Positions 1 through 8,992 of a stretch of 64,000 nt of DNA are shown in pieces. The notes under the pieces are model-generated. The model was not told where the DNA came from. It was given only the letters and a program-made list of their open reading frames with translations, and did not search any database. Source of the stretch: Streptomyces agglomeratus. GTDB taxonomy: Bacteria > Actinomycetota > Actinomycetes > Streptomycetales > Streptomycetaceae. The translations under genes and the position numbers were made by a program. Positions within the stretch are counted from its first letter, which is position 1. Every line of letters starts with the position of its first letter. The stretch is from NCBI RefSeq assembly GCF_001746415.1, contig NZ_MEHJ01000001.1:5400501-5464500 (forward strand), written 5' to 3'.

Positions 1-1
1 C

Positions 2-766
<765 letters not shown>

Positions 767-767
767 C

Positions 768-800
768 GACGGCCGCCCGGCCAGGGGCCGGGCGGCCGTC
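768..800 (+). terminator. GC-rich terminator hairpin after the sigma factor gene
   Basis: A perfect 15-bp stem (768-782 with 786-800) with a 3-base loop begins 2 bases after the sigma-factor stop. There is no T-run, as is common for Streptomyces terminators. It also lies just downstream of the convergent small membrane-protein gene, so it may serve both directions. Confidence 0.8.
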
Positions 801-822
801 CTCTCCCGTGCGCCGGCTCCCG

Positions 823-1107
823 TCAGAAGCCGTCCGACGCCCCCGCGGCCGGGGCGTCCTTGGCCTTCCTGCGCGCGTCGACCGTGGCCCCGATCCCCAC
901 GCCCACGCACATGCCGCACGCGATCCCGGTCGCCAGGTTGTCGAGCAGCAGCGACCCGAAGGCCACCCCGAACGTCATCCCGAGCGACAGTCCGAGAGCG
1001 ATGCCCGAGACGGGCGCCTTCGCGTCCGCCGCCGGGCCCCCGCTCGCCGCCGCACCCCCGGCGGGCCGGGGAACGCTCCCCGGCCCGCTCTCTTCTTCCC
1101 TGGTCAT
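823..1107 (-). CDS. Small hypothetical membrane protein
   Basis: A 94-residue protein of unknown function. A Gly/Ala/Pro-rich N-terminus of about 30 residues precedes two short glycine-rich hydrophobic stretches (about residues 33-54 and 58-75), suggesting a two-helix membrane hairpin, and the C-terminus is basic (DARRKAKD). Its start abuts the stop of the upstream ABC exporter gene on the same strand, so it is probably the last gene of that operon. I do not recognise a named family. Confidence 0.6.
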   Translation of the reverse strand: MTREEESGPGSVPRPAGGAAASGGPAADAKAPVSGIALGLSLGMTFGVAFGSLLLDNLATGIACGMCVGVGIGATVDARRKAKDAPAAGASDGF

Positions 1108-3054
1108 TCAGTCCACTTCCGCAACCGCCTGAGCGAACTGCGCGGCGTACAGACGCGCGTACGCGCCCCCGGCCGCCAACAGCCCGTCATGCGTCCCCTG
1201 TTCGACAATGGACCCATTCTCCATCACCAAGATCACATCCGCGTCCCGGATCGTCGACAGCCGGTGCGCGATCACGAAGCTCGTACGACCGTGGGCCAGT
1301 CGCGCCATCGCCTTCTGGATCAGCACCTCGGTCCGGGTGTCGACCGAACTGGTCGCCTCGTCGAGGACCAGGATCACCGGATCCGACAGGAACGCCCGTG
1401 CGATCGTGATCAGCTGCTTCTCACCCGCGCTGACCCCCGACCCCTCGTCGTCGATCACCGTGTCGTACCCGTCGGGAAGCGTCCGTATGAACCGGTCCGC
1501 GTGGGCGGCCCGCGCCGCCTCCTCGATCTGCTCGCGGGTGACCTCGCGCGTCGCCGACGCCCCGTACGCGATGTTCTCGGCGATCGTGCCGCCGAACAGC
1601 CAGGTGTCCTGAAGGACCATCCCGATGCCCGAACGCAGCTCCTCCCGCCGCATCTTCGCGATGTCGGCGCCGTCCAGAGTGATCCGGCCGCCCGTCACCT
1701 CGTAGAACCGCATCAGCAGGTTCACCAGCGTCGTCTTGCCCGCCCCCGTCGGCCCGACGATCGCGACCGTCTGCCCGGGCTCCACCGCGACCGACAGGTT
1801 CTCGATGAGCGGCTTGTCCGGCTCGTACCGGAACGACACCTTCTCCAGTGTCACCCGGCCCTGCGCCGGAGCCGGAAGCACCGCACGCTCGTCGGCAGCC
1901 GCGTCCGGCTCCTGTTCTCCCGCGTCCAGCAGCTCGAAGACGCGCTCGGCCGAGGCGACGCCCGACTGCACCAGGTTCGCCATCGACGCAACCTGCGTCA
2001 GCGGCATCGAGAACTGCCGCGAGTACTGGATGAACGCCTGCACGTCGCCGATCGACAGCGAGCCCGACGCCACCCGCAGCCCTCCGACCACGGCCACCAG
2101 CACGTAGTTGATGTTGCTCACGAAGAACATCAGCGGCTGCATGACCCCGCTGTTGAACTGCGCCCGGAACCCGGCTTCGTACAGCGCCTCGTTCTGTTCG
2201 CGGAAGGCATCCGCCGACTCGTCCTGCCGCCCGAAGACCTTCACCAGCGCGTGGCCGGAGTACATCTCCTCGATGTGCGCGTTCAGCTTTCCCGTGGTCT
2301 TCCACTGCTGCACGAACTGCGGCTGCGACCGCTTGCCGACCTTCGCCGCCACCACCACCGACAGCGGTACGGTCACCAGCGCGACCAGCGCCAGCAGCGG
2401 TGACATCCAGAACATCATCGCCAGCACGCCCACGATGGTCAGCAGGGAGTTGATGAGCTGCCCCATCGTCTGCTGCATGGTCTGCGAGATGTTGTCGATG
2501 TCGTTCGTCGCCCGGCTGAGCACCTCGCCGCGCTTCTGCTGGTCGAAGTACCTCAGCGGCAGCCGCGACAGCTTCGCCTGTACGTCCTCGCGCATCCGGA
2601 ACACGGTCCGGTTGATGACCCGGATCGACAGCCGCGTCGACACCAGCATCAGCAGCCCCGCTGCCACGTAGACCGCGAGCGCCATCAGCAGTACGTCGCC
2701 GACCGCCCCGAAGTCGATGCCCCGCCCGGGGGTGAACCCCACCCCGGAGAGCATGTCCGCGAGCCCGTCGTCGCCCTTCTCCCGCAGGCCCTCGACGACC
2801 TGCGCCTTGCTGCCGCCGTCCCGCGTCTGCCGCCCGACGACCCCCGCGAAGACCAGGTCGGTCGCCCGCCCCAGGATCTTCGGACCGATCACCGAGAGCG
2901 CGACGCTCAGCACGCACGCCGCGAGCATCCACCACAACGTGATCCGCTCCGGAGCGAACTGCCGCAGCAGCCGCTTCCCGGAGCCCTTGAAGTCCATCGA
3001 CCGCTCGGCCGGCCCGCCGGCGCCGGCCATCATGCGTCCACCGGGTCCGCTCAT
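1108..3054 (-). CDS. ABC exporter subunit (fused membrane and ATPase domains), consensus-site half
   Basis: 648-residue type IV ABC exporter half-transporter. An N-terminal membrane domain has six predicted helices in about residues 35-340, including a roughly 60-residue extracytoplasmic insert after helix 1. The C-terminal nucleotide-binding domain carries Walker A GPTGAGKTT, a Q-loop, a divergent signature (VSAGEKQ rather than LSGGQ), Walker B VILVLDEATSS with the catalytic Glu, and the switch His (IAHRLSTI). It overlaps the upstream 594-residue partner by ATGA (3051-3054), which indicates translational coupling and a heterodimer. Substrate is unknown; lipids or drugs are usual for this family. 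Confidence 0.9.
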   Translation of the reverse strand: MSGPGGRMMAGAGGPAERSMDFKGSGKRLLRQFAPERITLWWMLAACVLSVALSVIGPKILGRATDLVFAGVVGRQTRDGGSKAQVVEGLREKGDDGLADMLSGVGFTPGRGIDFGAVGDVLLMALAVYVAAGLLMLVSTRLSIRVINRTVFRMREDVQAKLSRLPLRYFDQQKRGEVLSRATNDIDNISQTMQQTMGQLINSLLTIVGVLAMMFWMSPLLALVALVTVPLSVVVAAKVGKRSQPQFVQQWKTTGKLNAHIEEMYSGHALVKVFGRQDESADAFREQNEALYEAGFRAQFNSGVMQPLMFFVSNINYVLVAVVGGLRVASGSLSIGDVQAFIQYSRQFSMPLTQVASMANLVQSGVASAERVFELLDAGEQEPDAAADERAVLPAPAQGRVTLEKVSFRYEPDKPLIENLSVAVEPGQTVAIVGPTGAGKTTLVNLLMRFYEVTGGRITLDGADIAKMRREELRSGIGMVLQDTWLFGGTIAENIAYGASATREVTREQIEEAARAAHADRFIRTLPDGYDTVIDDEGSGVSAGEKQLITIARAFLSDPVILVLDEATSSVDTRTEVLIQKAMARLAHGRTSFVIAHRLSTIRDADVILVMENGSIVEQGTHDGLLAAGGAYARLYAAQFAQAVAEVD

Positions 3055-4835
3055 GCCGCCTCAGCCTCCGTCAGCTGGGAGAGCACGATCTCCCGGTACG
3101 TCTCATTGCCTTCCATCAGCTCGTGATGGCGGCCCCTGCCGACCACCCGTCCCTCGTCGAGGACCACGATCCGGTCGGCGTCACGGATCGTCGACACCCG
3201 CTGGGCGACGATCACCACCGTCGCGTCGGCCGTCTCCCGCCCCAGCGCGGCCCGCAGCGCCGCGTCGGTCGTGTAGTCGAGCGCCGAGAACGAGTCGTCG
3301 AAGAGGTAGATCTCCGGGCGGCGCACCAGGGTCCGCGCGATCGCGAGCCGCTGCCGCTGCCCGCCCGAGACGTTCGTACCGCCCTGCGAGACCGGCGCGT
3401 TCAGCCCGCCGTCGAGCCGCTCCACGAACTCCCGCGCCTGCGCCACCTCCAGGGCGTGCCACAGCTCCTCGTTCGTCGCGTCCGGCTTCCCGTACCGCAG
3501 ATTCGTCGCGACCGTCCCGGAGAACAGATACGGCTTCTGCGGAACCAGCGAGACGGTCTTCGCCATCAGCACCGGATCAAGCGTCCGTACGTCGACGCCG
3601 CCCACCAGCACCTCCCCGGCCGTCGCGTCGAACAGCCGCGGTACGAGCCCCAGCAGCGTCGACTTCCCGCTGCCCGTCGACCCGATGATCGCCGTCGTCT
3701 CACCGGGCCGGGCCACCAGATCGATGTCCCTGAGCACCGGCTCCTCGGCGCCCGGATAGCGGAACTCCGCTCCCCGGAGCTCCAGTTGGCCGTGGCTCCG
3801 CAGCTCCCGTACCGGATTCTCCGGCGGTACGACGCTGGAGGCCGTGTCCAGGACCTCCTCGATGCGCTCGGCGCACACCTCGGCGCGCGGCACCATCATG
3901 AACATGAAGGTGGCCATCATCACGGCCATCACGATCTGCATCAGATACGCGAGGAACGCCGTCAGCGCCCCGATCTCCATGGCGCCGTCGTCGATCCGGT
4001 GCGCTCCGAACCAGACCACCGCGATGCTGGAGACGTTCACGACCGTCATCACGATGGGGAACATCAGCGCCATCAGCCGACCCGACGACAGCGACACGTC
4101 TGTCAGCGCGGTGTTCGCCTCCCGGAAGCGGCCCTTCTCGTACTCGTCACGCACGAAGGCCCTGATCACCCGGTTGCCGGTGATCTGCTCGCGCAGCACC
4201 TGGTTCACGGTGTCCAGCCGCTCCTGCATCGTGCGGAACAGCGGCCGCATACGCCGCACGATGAGGCTCACCGAGATCCCCAGCACCGGAACGACCGCGA
4301 GGAGCACACCGGACAGCGGTACGTCCTGCCCGAGCGCCATGACGATGCCGCCCACGCACATGATCGGCGCCGACACCATCAGCGTGAAGCCCATCAGCAC
4401 CAGCATCTGGACCTGCTGCACGTCATTGGTCGTGCGCGTGATGAGCGAGGGAGCCCCGAACTGCCCGAGCTCCCGCGCCGAGAAGCTCTGCACACGGTCG
4501 AAGACGGCCGCCCGCACGTCCCTGCCGAGCGCGGCGGCGGTCCGCGCGCCGTAGTACACGGCTCCGATGTTGCACACCACCTGGACGACGCTGACGGCGA
4601 TCATGATGCCGCCGAACTCCAGGATGTAGCCGGTGTCACCGGTCACGACACCGTTGTCAATGATGTCCGCGTTGAGGGTGGGCAGGTAGAGGGTGGCCGA
4701 GGTCTGGAGCAGTTGCAGCAGCACGAGCAGGGCGATGGGTTTCTTGTACGGGCCGAGACGGGCCCGTAGGAGTCTTATGAGCACGCGGAGTCTCTCGGGG
4801 TCGGCACGGTCACGGGTCGCCCCATCCTCCGACAC
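3051..4835 (-). CDS. ABC exporter subunit, degenerate-site half
   Basis: 594-residue partner of the adjacent exporter half. It has six predicted membrane helices (about residues 25-320) and an ATPase domain with Walker A GSTGSGKST and a consensus signature VSGGQRQ. Walker B reads YLFDDSFSALD, so the catalytic Glu is Asp, and the switch-loop His is Gln (VAQRVSTI). In heterodimeric exporters such as TM287/288-type proteins, that pattern marks the subunit contributing a non-hydrolysing site. The GTG at 4835 is used here; an in-frame GTG at about 4783 is an alternative, because neither has a strong ribosome-binding site. Confidence 0.9.
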   Translation of the reverse strand: MSEDGATRDRADPERLRVLIRLLRARLGPYKKPIALLVLLQLLQTSATLYLPTLNADIIDNGVVTGDTGYILEFGGIMIAVSVVQVVCNIGAVYYGARTAAALGRDVRAAVFDRVQSFSARELGQFGAPSLITRTTNDVQQVQMLVLMGFTLMVSAPIMCVGGIVMALGQDVPLSGVLLAVVPVLGISVSLIVRRMRPLFRTMQERLDTVNQVLREQITGNRVIRAFVRDEYEKGRFREANTALTDVSLSSGRLMALMFPIVMTVVNVSSIAVVWFGAHRIDDGAMEIGALTAFLAYLMQIVMAVMMATFMFMMVPRAEVCAERIEEVLDTASSVVPPENPVRELRSHGQLELRGAEFRYPGAEEPVLRDIDLVARPGETTAIIGSTGSGKSTLLGLVPRLFDATAGEVLVGGVDVRTLDPVLMAKTVSLVPQKPYLFSGTVATNLRYGKPDATNEELWHALEVAQAREFVERLDGGLNAPVSQGGTNVSGGQRQRLAIARTLVRRPEIYLFDDSFSALDYTTDAALRAALGRETADATVVIVAQRVSTIRDADRIVVLDEGRVVGRGRHHELMEGNETYREIVLSQLTEAEAA

Positions 4836-4903
4836 CCGACCCCGGCAATACCAAAGGATTTACCCATCGCCGGGTCAAGAGTGCACGCCCCCGCCCGGCC
4901 GGC

Positions 4904-6340
4904 TCAGCCGCCGAACGCCCCCGGGTGGATCTGGTCCCGCGTCGCCCCGTACTGCTGGCGGACCGCCTGCCCCACCGCCAGGTCGTCCCCCGGCTCCAGC
5001 ACCTGCGCCGCCGCGCCCTGCCAGGCCGGCGGGGCGTGCGGGGCCAGCGTGCCCTGCGACACGCCGAGTGCCCATGCCGCCTGCCGGGCCGCGCCCAGCG
5101 CCGCGTACTCGGCGGGCTGCGGCACGACCACCTGCGTACCGAAGATCGCGGGCGCCGCCGCCTGCACGGCGGGCAGCTCGGCGGCGGCTCCCAGCAGGAA
5201 CACCCGCCGCACCTGCACGCCCCGCGCCCGCAGTACGTCCATGGCGTCGGCCAGCGAGCACAGCATGCCCTCGAAGGCCGCCCGCGCCAGGTGCTCCGGC
5301 TTCATCGACTCGCGCCGCAGACCGCTCAACGTCCCGGCGGTGTGCGGAAGTTGCGGCGTACGCTCCCCTTCGAGATACGGCAGCAGTACGAGCCCGTACG
5401 AGCCCGGCGACGACTTGAGCGCCAGCGCCGACAGCCCGTCGAGATCGGTCCCCAGCAGATCGGCGGTGCCGCGCAGTGCCCGTACGGCATTCAGCGTGTG
5501 CACGACCGGCAGGTGCATCCCGGTGGCGTCGGCGAACGACGTGATGAGCCCGCTCGAATCCGCCAGCCCTTCGTGATGCACGGCCATCACGGACCCAGAG
5601 GCCCCCAGCGACACCACGGCGTCCCCGACCGCGACCCCCAGCCCGAAGGCGGCGGCCATCGTCTCCCCGGTGCCGGCGGAGATCAGCAGACCCTCGGGTG
5701 TCGTCCCGGCGGCGTCCGAAGGGCCGAGCACCTCGGGCAGCGCGGCCTGGTGCCCCAGCGCCAGCTCGACCAGGTCGGGCCGGTAGGAGCCGGTCACGGC
5801 CGACCAGTAACCCGTCCCCGACGCCGCTCCCCGGTCGGTGGTCCGGCGGGCCGGGCGCCCGAGCAGCTGCCACACCAGCCAGTCGTGCGGCTGCATCACG
5901 GCGGCGGTGCGCTGCGCCGACTCCGGCTCGTTGCGCGCCAGCCAGCGGAGCTTCGACACCGGCTGCGGAGCCTGCGGTACGGACCCGACGGCCTCGGTCC
6001 AGGCCTGACGTCCGCCGAGCGCGTCCACCAGGTCGGCCGCCGCGACCTGGGCCCGCTTGTCATTGCCGAGCAGGGCCGGACGTACGACCGAGCCGTGGGC
6101 GTCGAGCGGGATCATGCCGTGCTGCTGCGCCGACACGCCGATGGCCTGGACCCCTTCGAGGAGTCCGCCGGCCGCGGCCTCGCCCAGGGAGAGGAGCCAC
6201 ACCTGTGGATCGGCCTCGGTGGATTTCGCCTCCACGGGGTGCGGGGCATAGCCCTGCCGCAGCACGGCACCCGAATCCGCATCGCACACGACGATGCGCG
6301 TAGAACCAGACGAACTGTCCAAGCCGGCGACTATCCCCAT
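4904..6340 (-). CDS. FGGY-family carbohydrate kinase, xylulokinase-like
   Basis: 478-residue two-lobed sugar kinase of the ASKHA fold. The N-terminal phosphate-binding loop (GLDSSSGSTRIVV), the substrate-loop motif SAQQHGM at residues 70-75, and the C-terminal ADP-binding region (VFLLGAAAELP, then YAALGAARQAAWA) support xylulokinase-like phosphorylation of a ketose. The catalytic-base motif that normally reads GDN in XylB proteins reads GET here (Glu226), so activity is uncertain. No xylose isomerase or transporter lies next to it, so the substrate is not established by context. The gene stands alone on the minus strand, 66 bp from the convergent-side small gene at 6407. Confidence 0.8.
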   Translation of the reverse strand: MGIVAGLDSSSGSTRIVVCDADSGAVLRQGYAPHPVEAKSTEADPQVWLLSLGEAAAGGLLEGVQAIGVSAQQHGMIPLDAHGSVVRPALLGNDKRAQVAAADLVDALGGRQAWTEAVGSVPQAPQPVSKLRWLARNEPESAQRTAAVMQPHDWLVWQLLGRPARRTTDRGAASGTGYWSAVTGSYRPDLVELALGHQAALPEVLGPSDAAGTTPEGLLISAGTGETMAAAFGLGVAVGDAVVSLGASGSVMAVHHEGLADSSGLITSFADATGMHLPVVHTLNAVRALRGTADLLGTDLDGLSALALKSSPGSYGLVLLPYLEGERTPQLPHTAGTLSGLRRESMKPEHLARAAFEGMLCSLADAMDVLRARGVQVRRVFLLGAAAELPAVQAAAPAIFGTQVVVPQPAEYAALGAARQAAWALGVSQGTLAPHAPPAWQGAAAQVLEPGDDLAVGQAVRQQYGATRDQIHPGAFGG

Positions 6341-6406
6341 GCCCCAGATTGTGCCGCATGCGCGGCCGGGGACGCGCCCCGCCCGAACGCCGGGGCCGGG
6401 CCGGGG

Positions 6407-6715
6407 CTAGGTGTTCGTCGTACCCCAGTCGTCCTCGCCGCTCTGACCCCGCTCGCGCAGTGAGCGCACCCGCTCGGTCACGGAGCTGGGCACGCGGTCC
6501 CCGACCTTGTCGCTGACCGTATGGAACGCCTTGCCGGCGAAGTCGCGGCCGTTGTGCGCGGCGGACTCGGCGGCGTTGCGCACGGCGGGGTTCTGGGCGA
6601 CCTGGCGGGCGGACTTCTTCAACTGCTCGTAACGCTCACGCCCGGCGCGGGTCCCGAGCACGTACCCGAGGGCCAGTCCGGCGATGAATGTGAGCCGGTA
6701 GCGCATGGCTGTCAC
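6407..6715 (-). CDS. Small YtxH-like membrane-anchored protein
   Basis: A 102-residue protein with a short N-terminal hydrophobic segment containing GLALGYVLGTRAGRERYEQ, a layout seen in YtxH-domain proteins, followed by a charged region with probable helical and coiled character (residues 30-90). Function is unknown. The start could be ATG 6715 or ATG 6706. It is a single gene with the tRNA genes upstream on the other strand. Confidence 0.65.
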   Translation of the reverse strand: MTAMRYRLTFIAGLALGYVLGTRAGRERYEQLKKSARQVAQNPAVRNAAESAAHNGRDFAGKAFHTVSDKVGDRVPSSVTERVRSLRERGQSGEDDWGTTNT

Positions 6716-6820
6716 CCTTCTCTTGCGTCGGCGGTCCCCTGCGTCCGGGGCAGTTTCGGACCGTGGGGCTGTGCTGGCCGCCTACCCGTGGGCACCCGTG
6801 ATCAGTCCGGGCGCTACCGA

Positions 6821-6852
6821 TTGGCGGAGCACCCCCCTGCTTGCGCTAATGT
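6821..6852 (+). promoter_or_regulatory. Possible promoter for the tRNA-Asn pair
   Basis: TTGGCG (6821-6826) is followed by overlapping -10-like hexamers GCTAAT (6845-6850, 18-bp spacer) and TAATGT (6847-6852), about 70 bases upstream of the first tRNA-Asn. This is weak sequence support only. Confidence 0.35.
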
Positions 6853-6919
6853 ATGTGTCGCAGCGAGCACACGCCCCCCGGGACGCCATCCGGTGGGTAC
6901 GTTCGGTGCAACGCAGCAA

Positions 6920-6992
6920 TCCCCTGTAGCTCAATTGGCAGAGCAGCCGGCTGTTAACCGGCAGGTTACTGGTTCGAGTCCAGTCGGGGGAG
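6920..6992 (+). tRNA. tRNA-Asn (GTT), copy 1
   Basis: A 73-base cloverleaf. The 7-bp acceptor pairs TCCCCTG with CGGGGGA, with discriminator G. The anticodon stem is 5 bp with loop CTGTTAA, so the anticodon is GTT (Asn). The T-arm contains GGTTCGAGTCC. No CCA is encoded at the 3' end. A near-identical copy follows 5 bases downstream, so the two are probably co-transcribed. Confidence 0.95.
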
Positions 6993-6997
6993 CGCGA

Positions 6998-7070
6998 TCC
7001 CCTGTAGCTCAATTGGCAGAGCATTCGGCTGTTAACCGGAGGGTTACTGGTTCGAGTCCAGTCGGGGGAG
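6998..7070 (+). tRNA. tRNA-Asn (GTT), copy 2
   Basis: A 73-base cloverleaf with the same acceptor, D-arm, T-arm and GTT anticodon as the preceding copy. It differs in the anticodon stem and variable region (one stem pair is a G-T wobble). No CCA is encoded. A terminator hairpin follows within 10 bases. Confidence 0.95.
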
Positions 7071-7077
7071 CGGTAAG

Positions 7078-7105
7078 AAAAAGGGCCCCTCAGGGGGTCC
7101 TTTTT
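7078..7105 (+). terminator. Rho-independent terminator after the tRNA-Asn pair
   Basis: An A-rich 5' arm runs into a GC stem (GGGCCCCT/AGGGGGTCC with one mismatch) that ends in TTTTT (7101-7105). It is one of the few T-tailed terminators in the window. Confidence 0.85.
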
Positions 7106-7238
7106 CGTGTCTCCTGGAACCGCGCAGGCGGCAGTGCGGTCCTCATGGGCATGCGTGGCCGACCACCCGAGGCAGGAGATCGTATGAGCGGCTATGCTGC
7201 GGCAGACGGCGCGCACAAATGTGCGCGACGCGCCGTAA

Positions 7239-7315
7239 GGGGCGGTAGCTCAGCCGGTTAGAGCAGCGGACTCATAATCCGTCGGCCGTGGGTTCGAGTC
7301 CCACCCGCCCCACCA
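7239..7315 (+). tRNA. tRNA with CAT anticodon (probable tRNA-Ile2, lysidine-modified)
   Basis: A 74-base cloverleaf plus encoded CCA (7313-7315). The acceptor is GGGGCGG/CCGCCCC with discriminator A, and the anticodon loop is CTCATAA. Because there is no initiator-type acceptor mismatch, it is either the elongator Met tRNA or the AUA-decoding Ile2 tRNA modified by TilS. Loop and stem resemble Ile2 species, but the two cannot be separated with certainty by eye. Encoded CCA contrasts with the two tRNA-Asn genes nearby. Confidence 0.85.
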
Positions 7316-7590
7316 CCCAGTGGTCACGCAGAAACGTTTCTTCCTTGAGAAGGGCAGAAACGGGGGCCGCCGCGCAGCCGTGGCGGCCCTCACTCACTCA
7401 CCCCCGGCCGCCGCATCGCGGCGAAGCCCGGACGCCGGCCCGTCGCCGCTCGCGAGCGGCCAGTTCACGGCGAAGTACCACAGAAGAAGCCGTGGGCGGA
7501 ACGACGCGGGGGATTCCCAGGAGCGGGTTCACGCCGACCGCTGCCGGCACCCATGTGCGCACGCGCCAGGTGTTCGGCTCCGGGCCGACG

Positions 7591-8964
7591 TCACTCGCTG
7601 CCGGATGGCTCCCAGGTGAACGTCGTGCCGTGGCGGCCCTGCTTGGCCGCCCCGTCGTCCGTGACCGTGAGCCGTACGGCCGCCCGCCCGTCCGCCGGCC
7701 GCCCCGTCGCGTCGATCTCCACCCGCACCGCCGTGACCCCCGCCCGGTGCGCCGCCGCGAGCGCTCCGCGCAGGGCGGTCAGGAGCCGGCTGCCCTCCGG
7801 TTCGGTCACCAGGGCGTCCACCGCGCCCCCGAAGCGCACCGACGGCTGGAAGCCCAGCAGCGTGGCCGCGCCCGCCGTCTCGCGCAGGACCCGGCCCCGG
7901 AAGGTGTCGGGCACGTCCGCCGGGGGCTGTTGCAGCGCGAAGATCGTGGTCCGTACTTCCTGGATGGTGGAGTCCAGCTCGTCGACGGCCGCGCCGAGCA
8001 GCTTGAGCAGCCGGTCGACCGCCGAGTACGGAGGTCCGCCGCGCCGCCTCGGCAGCGCCAGCGTGCCGATCAGCTTGCCGCCGCTCTGGAGCGGCAGCAT
8101 CATGCTCGGCCCGAACCGGGCCCGTACCCGCGTCGTCATGCGTTCGTCGGTCGCCGAGTCCTCGATGAACACCGGCTCCCCGCCGAGCAGTTGCTCCAGG
8201 ACCGGGCTGCCGGGCTCGATGACCGTACCGATCAGGTCGGCCGGATCGCCGTGGGTGGAGGCGGCGACGATCTCCATGCCGCCCTCGGCGGTGGGCTGGA
8301 GCACCACGCCCGCCGAGGCGTCGGCGAGGATACGGGCCTGCTCGGCCACCGTCCTCAGGGCGTCATCGGCGTTCTCACCGGCCAGCAGCGCGGTGGTGCA
8401 CGCGGCGGCGCCCTCGATCCAGCGCTCGCGCCGGCGGGCCGTGTCGTACAGCCGCGCGTTGCCGATCGCGATGCCCGCCTGCGAGGCGAGCACCCGCAGC
8501 AGAGCCAGGTCGTCCGCGGTGAAGCCGCCCGCGCCCCGCTTCTCGGCCAGGCAGAGGTGGCCGAAGACCTCGGTGCGGACGCGGATGGGAACGCCCGCGA
8601 ACGTGGTCACGGCCGGGTGCCCGGGGGGCAGGCCGGCCGAGCGTACGTCGGCCGGCACGTCGGGGACGATCAGGGGCCGCCGCTCCCGGAGCAGGTGGCC
8701 GATCAGACCGGTGTGCCCGTCGGGCAGCCGGCCGATGCGCTCGTACGTCTCGTCGTCGACGCCCGAGGTGAACAGGCCGGTGATGCCGCCGCGCTCGGGA
8801 TCGACGACTCCGAGCGCGCCGTACCGCGCCCCGGCCAGCTCGGTGGCGGTGTCCACGATGTGCTGGAGGGTGGCGCGCAGTTCCAGGTCGGAGCCGACGT
8901 GCAGTACGGCCTCCAGCAGCATCGGCAGCCGGAGCGCCTCACTCGCGCCGTTCTCCGGGTTCAC
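7591..8964 (-). CDS. Tandem GAF-domain protein with degenerate DevS/DosT-type kinase tail (pseudokinase)
   Basis: 457 residues. GAF-1 spans about 18-175 and GAF-2 about 185-312. A short helical segment follows (319-345, ending EVRTTIFALQ), which matches the part of DevS/NarL-type kinases just after the phosphoacceptor helix. The His-box (ARDLHD-type) that should precede it is absent, since GAF-2 runs directly into that helix. The C-terminal ATPase-like region (355-457) lacks a recognisable N-box Asn and the glycine-rich lid. It is therefore unlikely to autophosphorylate. His116 in GAF-1 (GLPPGHPAV) sits where DevS-type proteins carry a heme-ligand region, an inference from memory. It lies 28 bp downstream of mbl on the same strand, so co-transcription is likely. 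Confidence 0.8.
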   Translation of the reverse strand: MNPENGASEALRLPMLLEAVLHVGSDLELRATLQHIVDTATELAGARYGALGVVDPERGGITGLFTSGVDDETYERIGRLPDGHTGLIGHLLRERRPLIVPDVPADVRSAGLPPGHPAVTTFAGVPIRVRTEVFGHLCLAEKRGAGGFTADDLALLRVLASQAGIAIGNARLYDTARRRERWIEGAAACTTALLAGENADDALRTVAEQARILADASAGVVLQPTAEGGMEIVAASTHGDPADLIGTVIEPGSPVLEQLLGGEPVFIEDSATDERMTTRVRARFGPSMMLPLQSGGKLIGTLALPRRRGGPPYSAVDRLLKLLGAAVDELDSTIQEVRTTIFALQQPPADVPDTFRGRVLRETAGAATLLGFQPSVRFGGAVDALVTEPEGSRLLTALRGALAAAHRAGVTAVRVEIDATGRPADGRAAVRLTVTDDGAAKQGRHGTTFTWEPSGSE

Positions 8965-8992
8965 ACACCGCCCCGTACGCGCGCCGCGCCGC

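Noticed and set aside
6920..7315. tRNA genes as attachment site of an integrated element
   Set aside because: No integrase, no duplicated tRNA 3' end elsewhere in the window and no change in base composition downstream.
7316..7590. Small RNA or gene between the CAU tRNA and the GAF protein
   Set aside because: The 275 bp hold only an A/G-rich patch at 7325-7360; no stable hairpin with T-run and no coding frame with a start signal.
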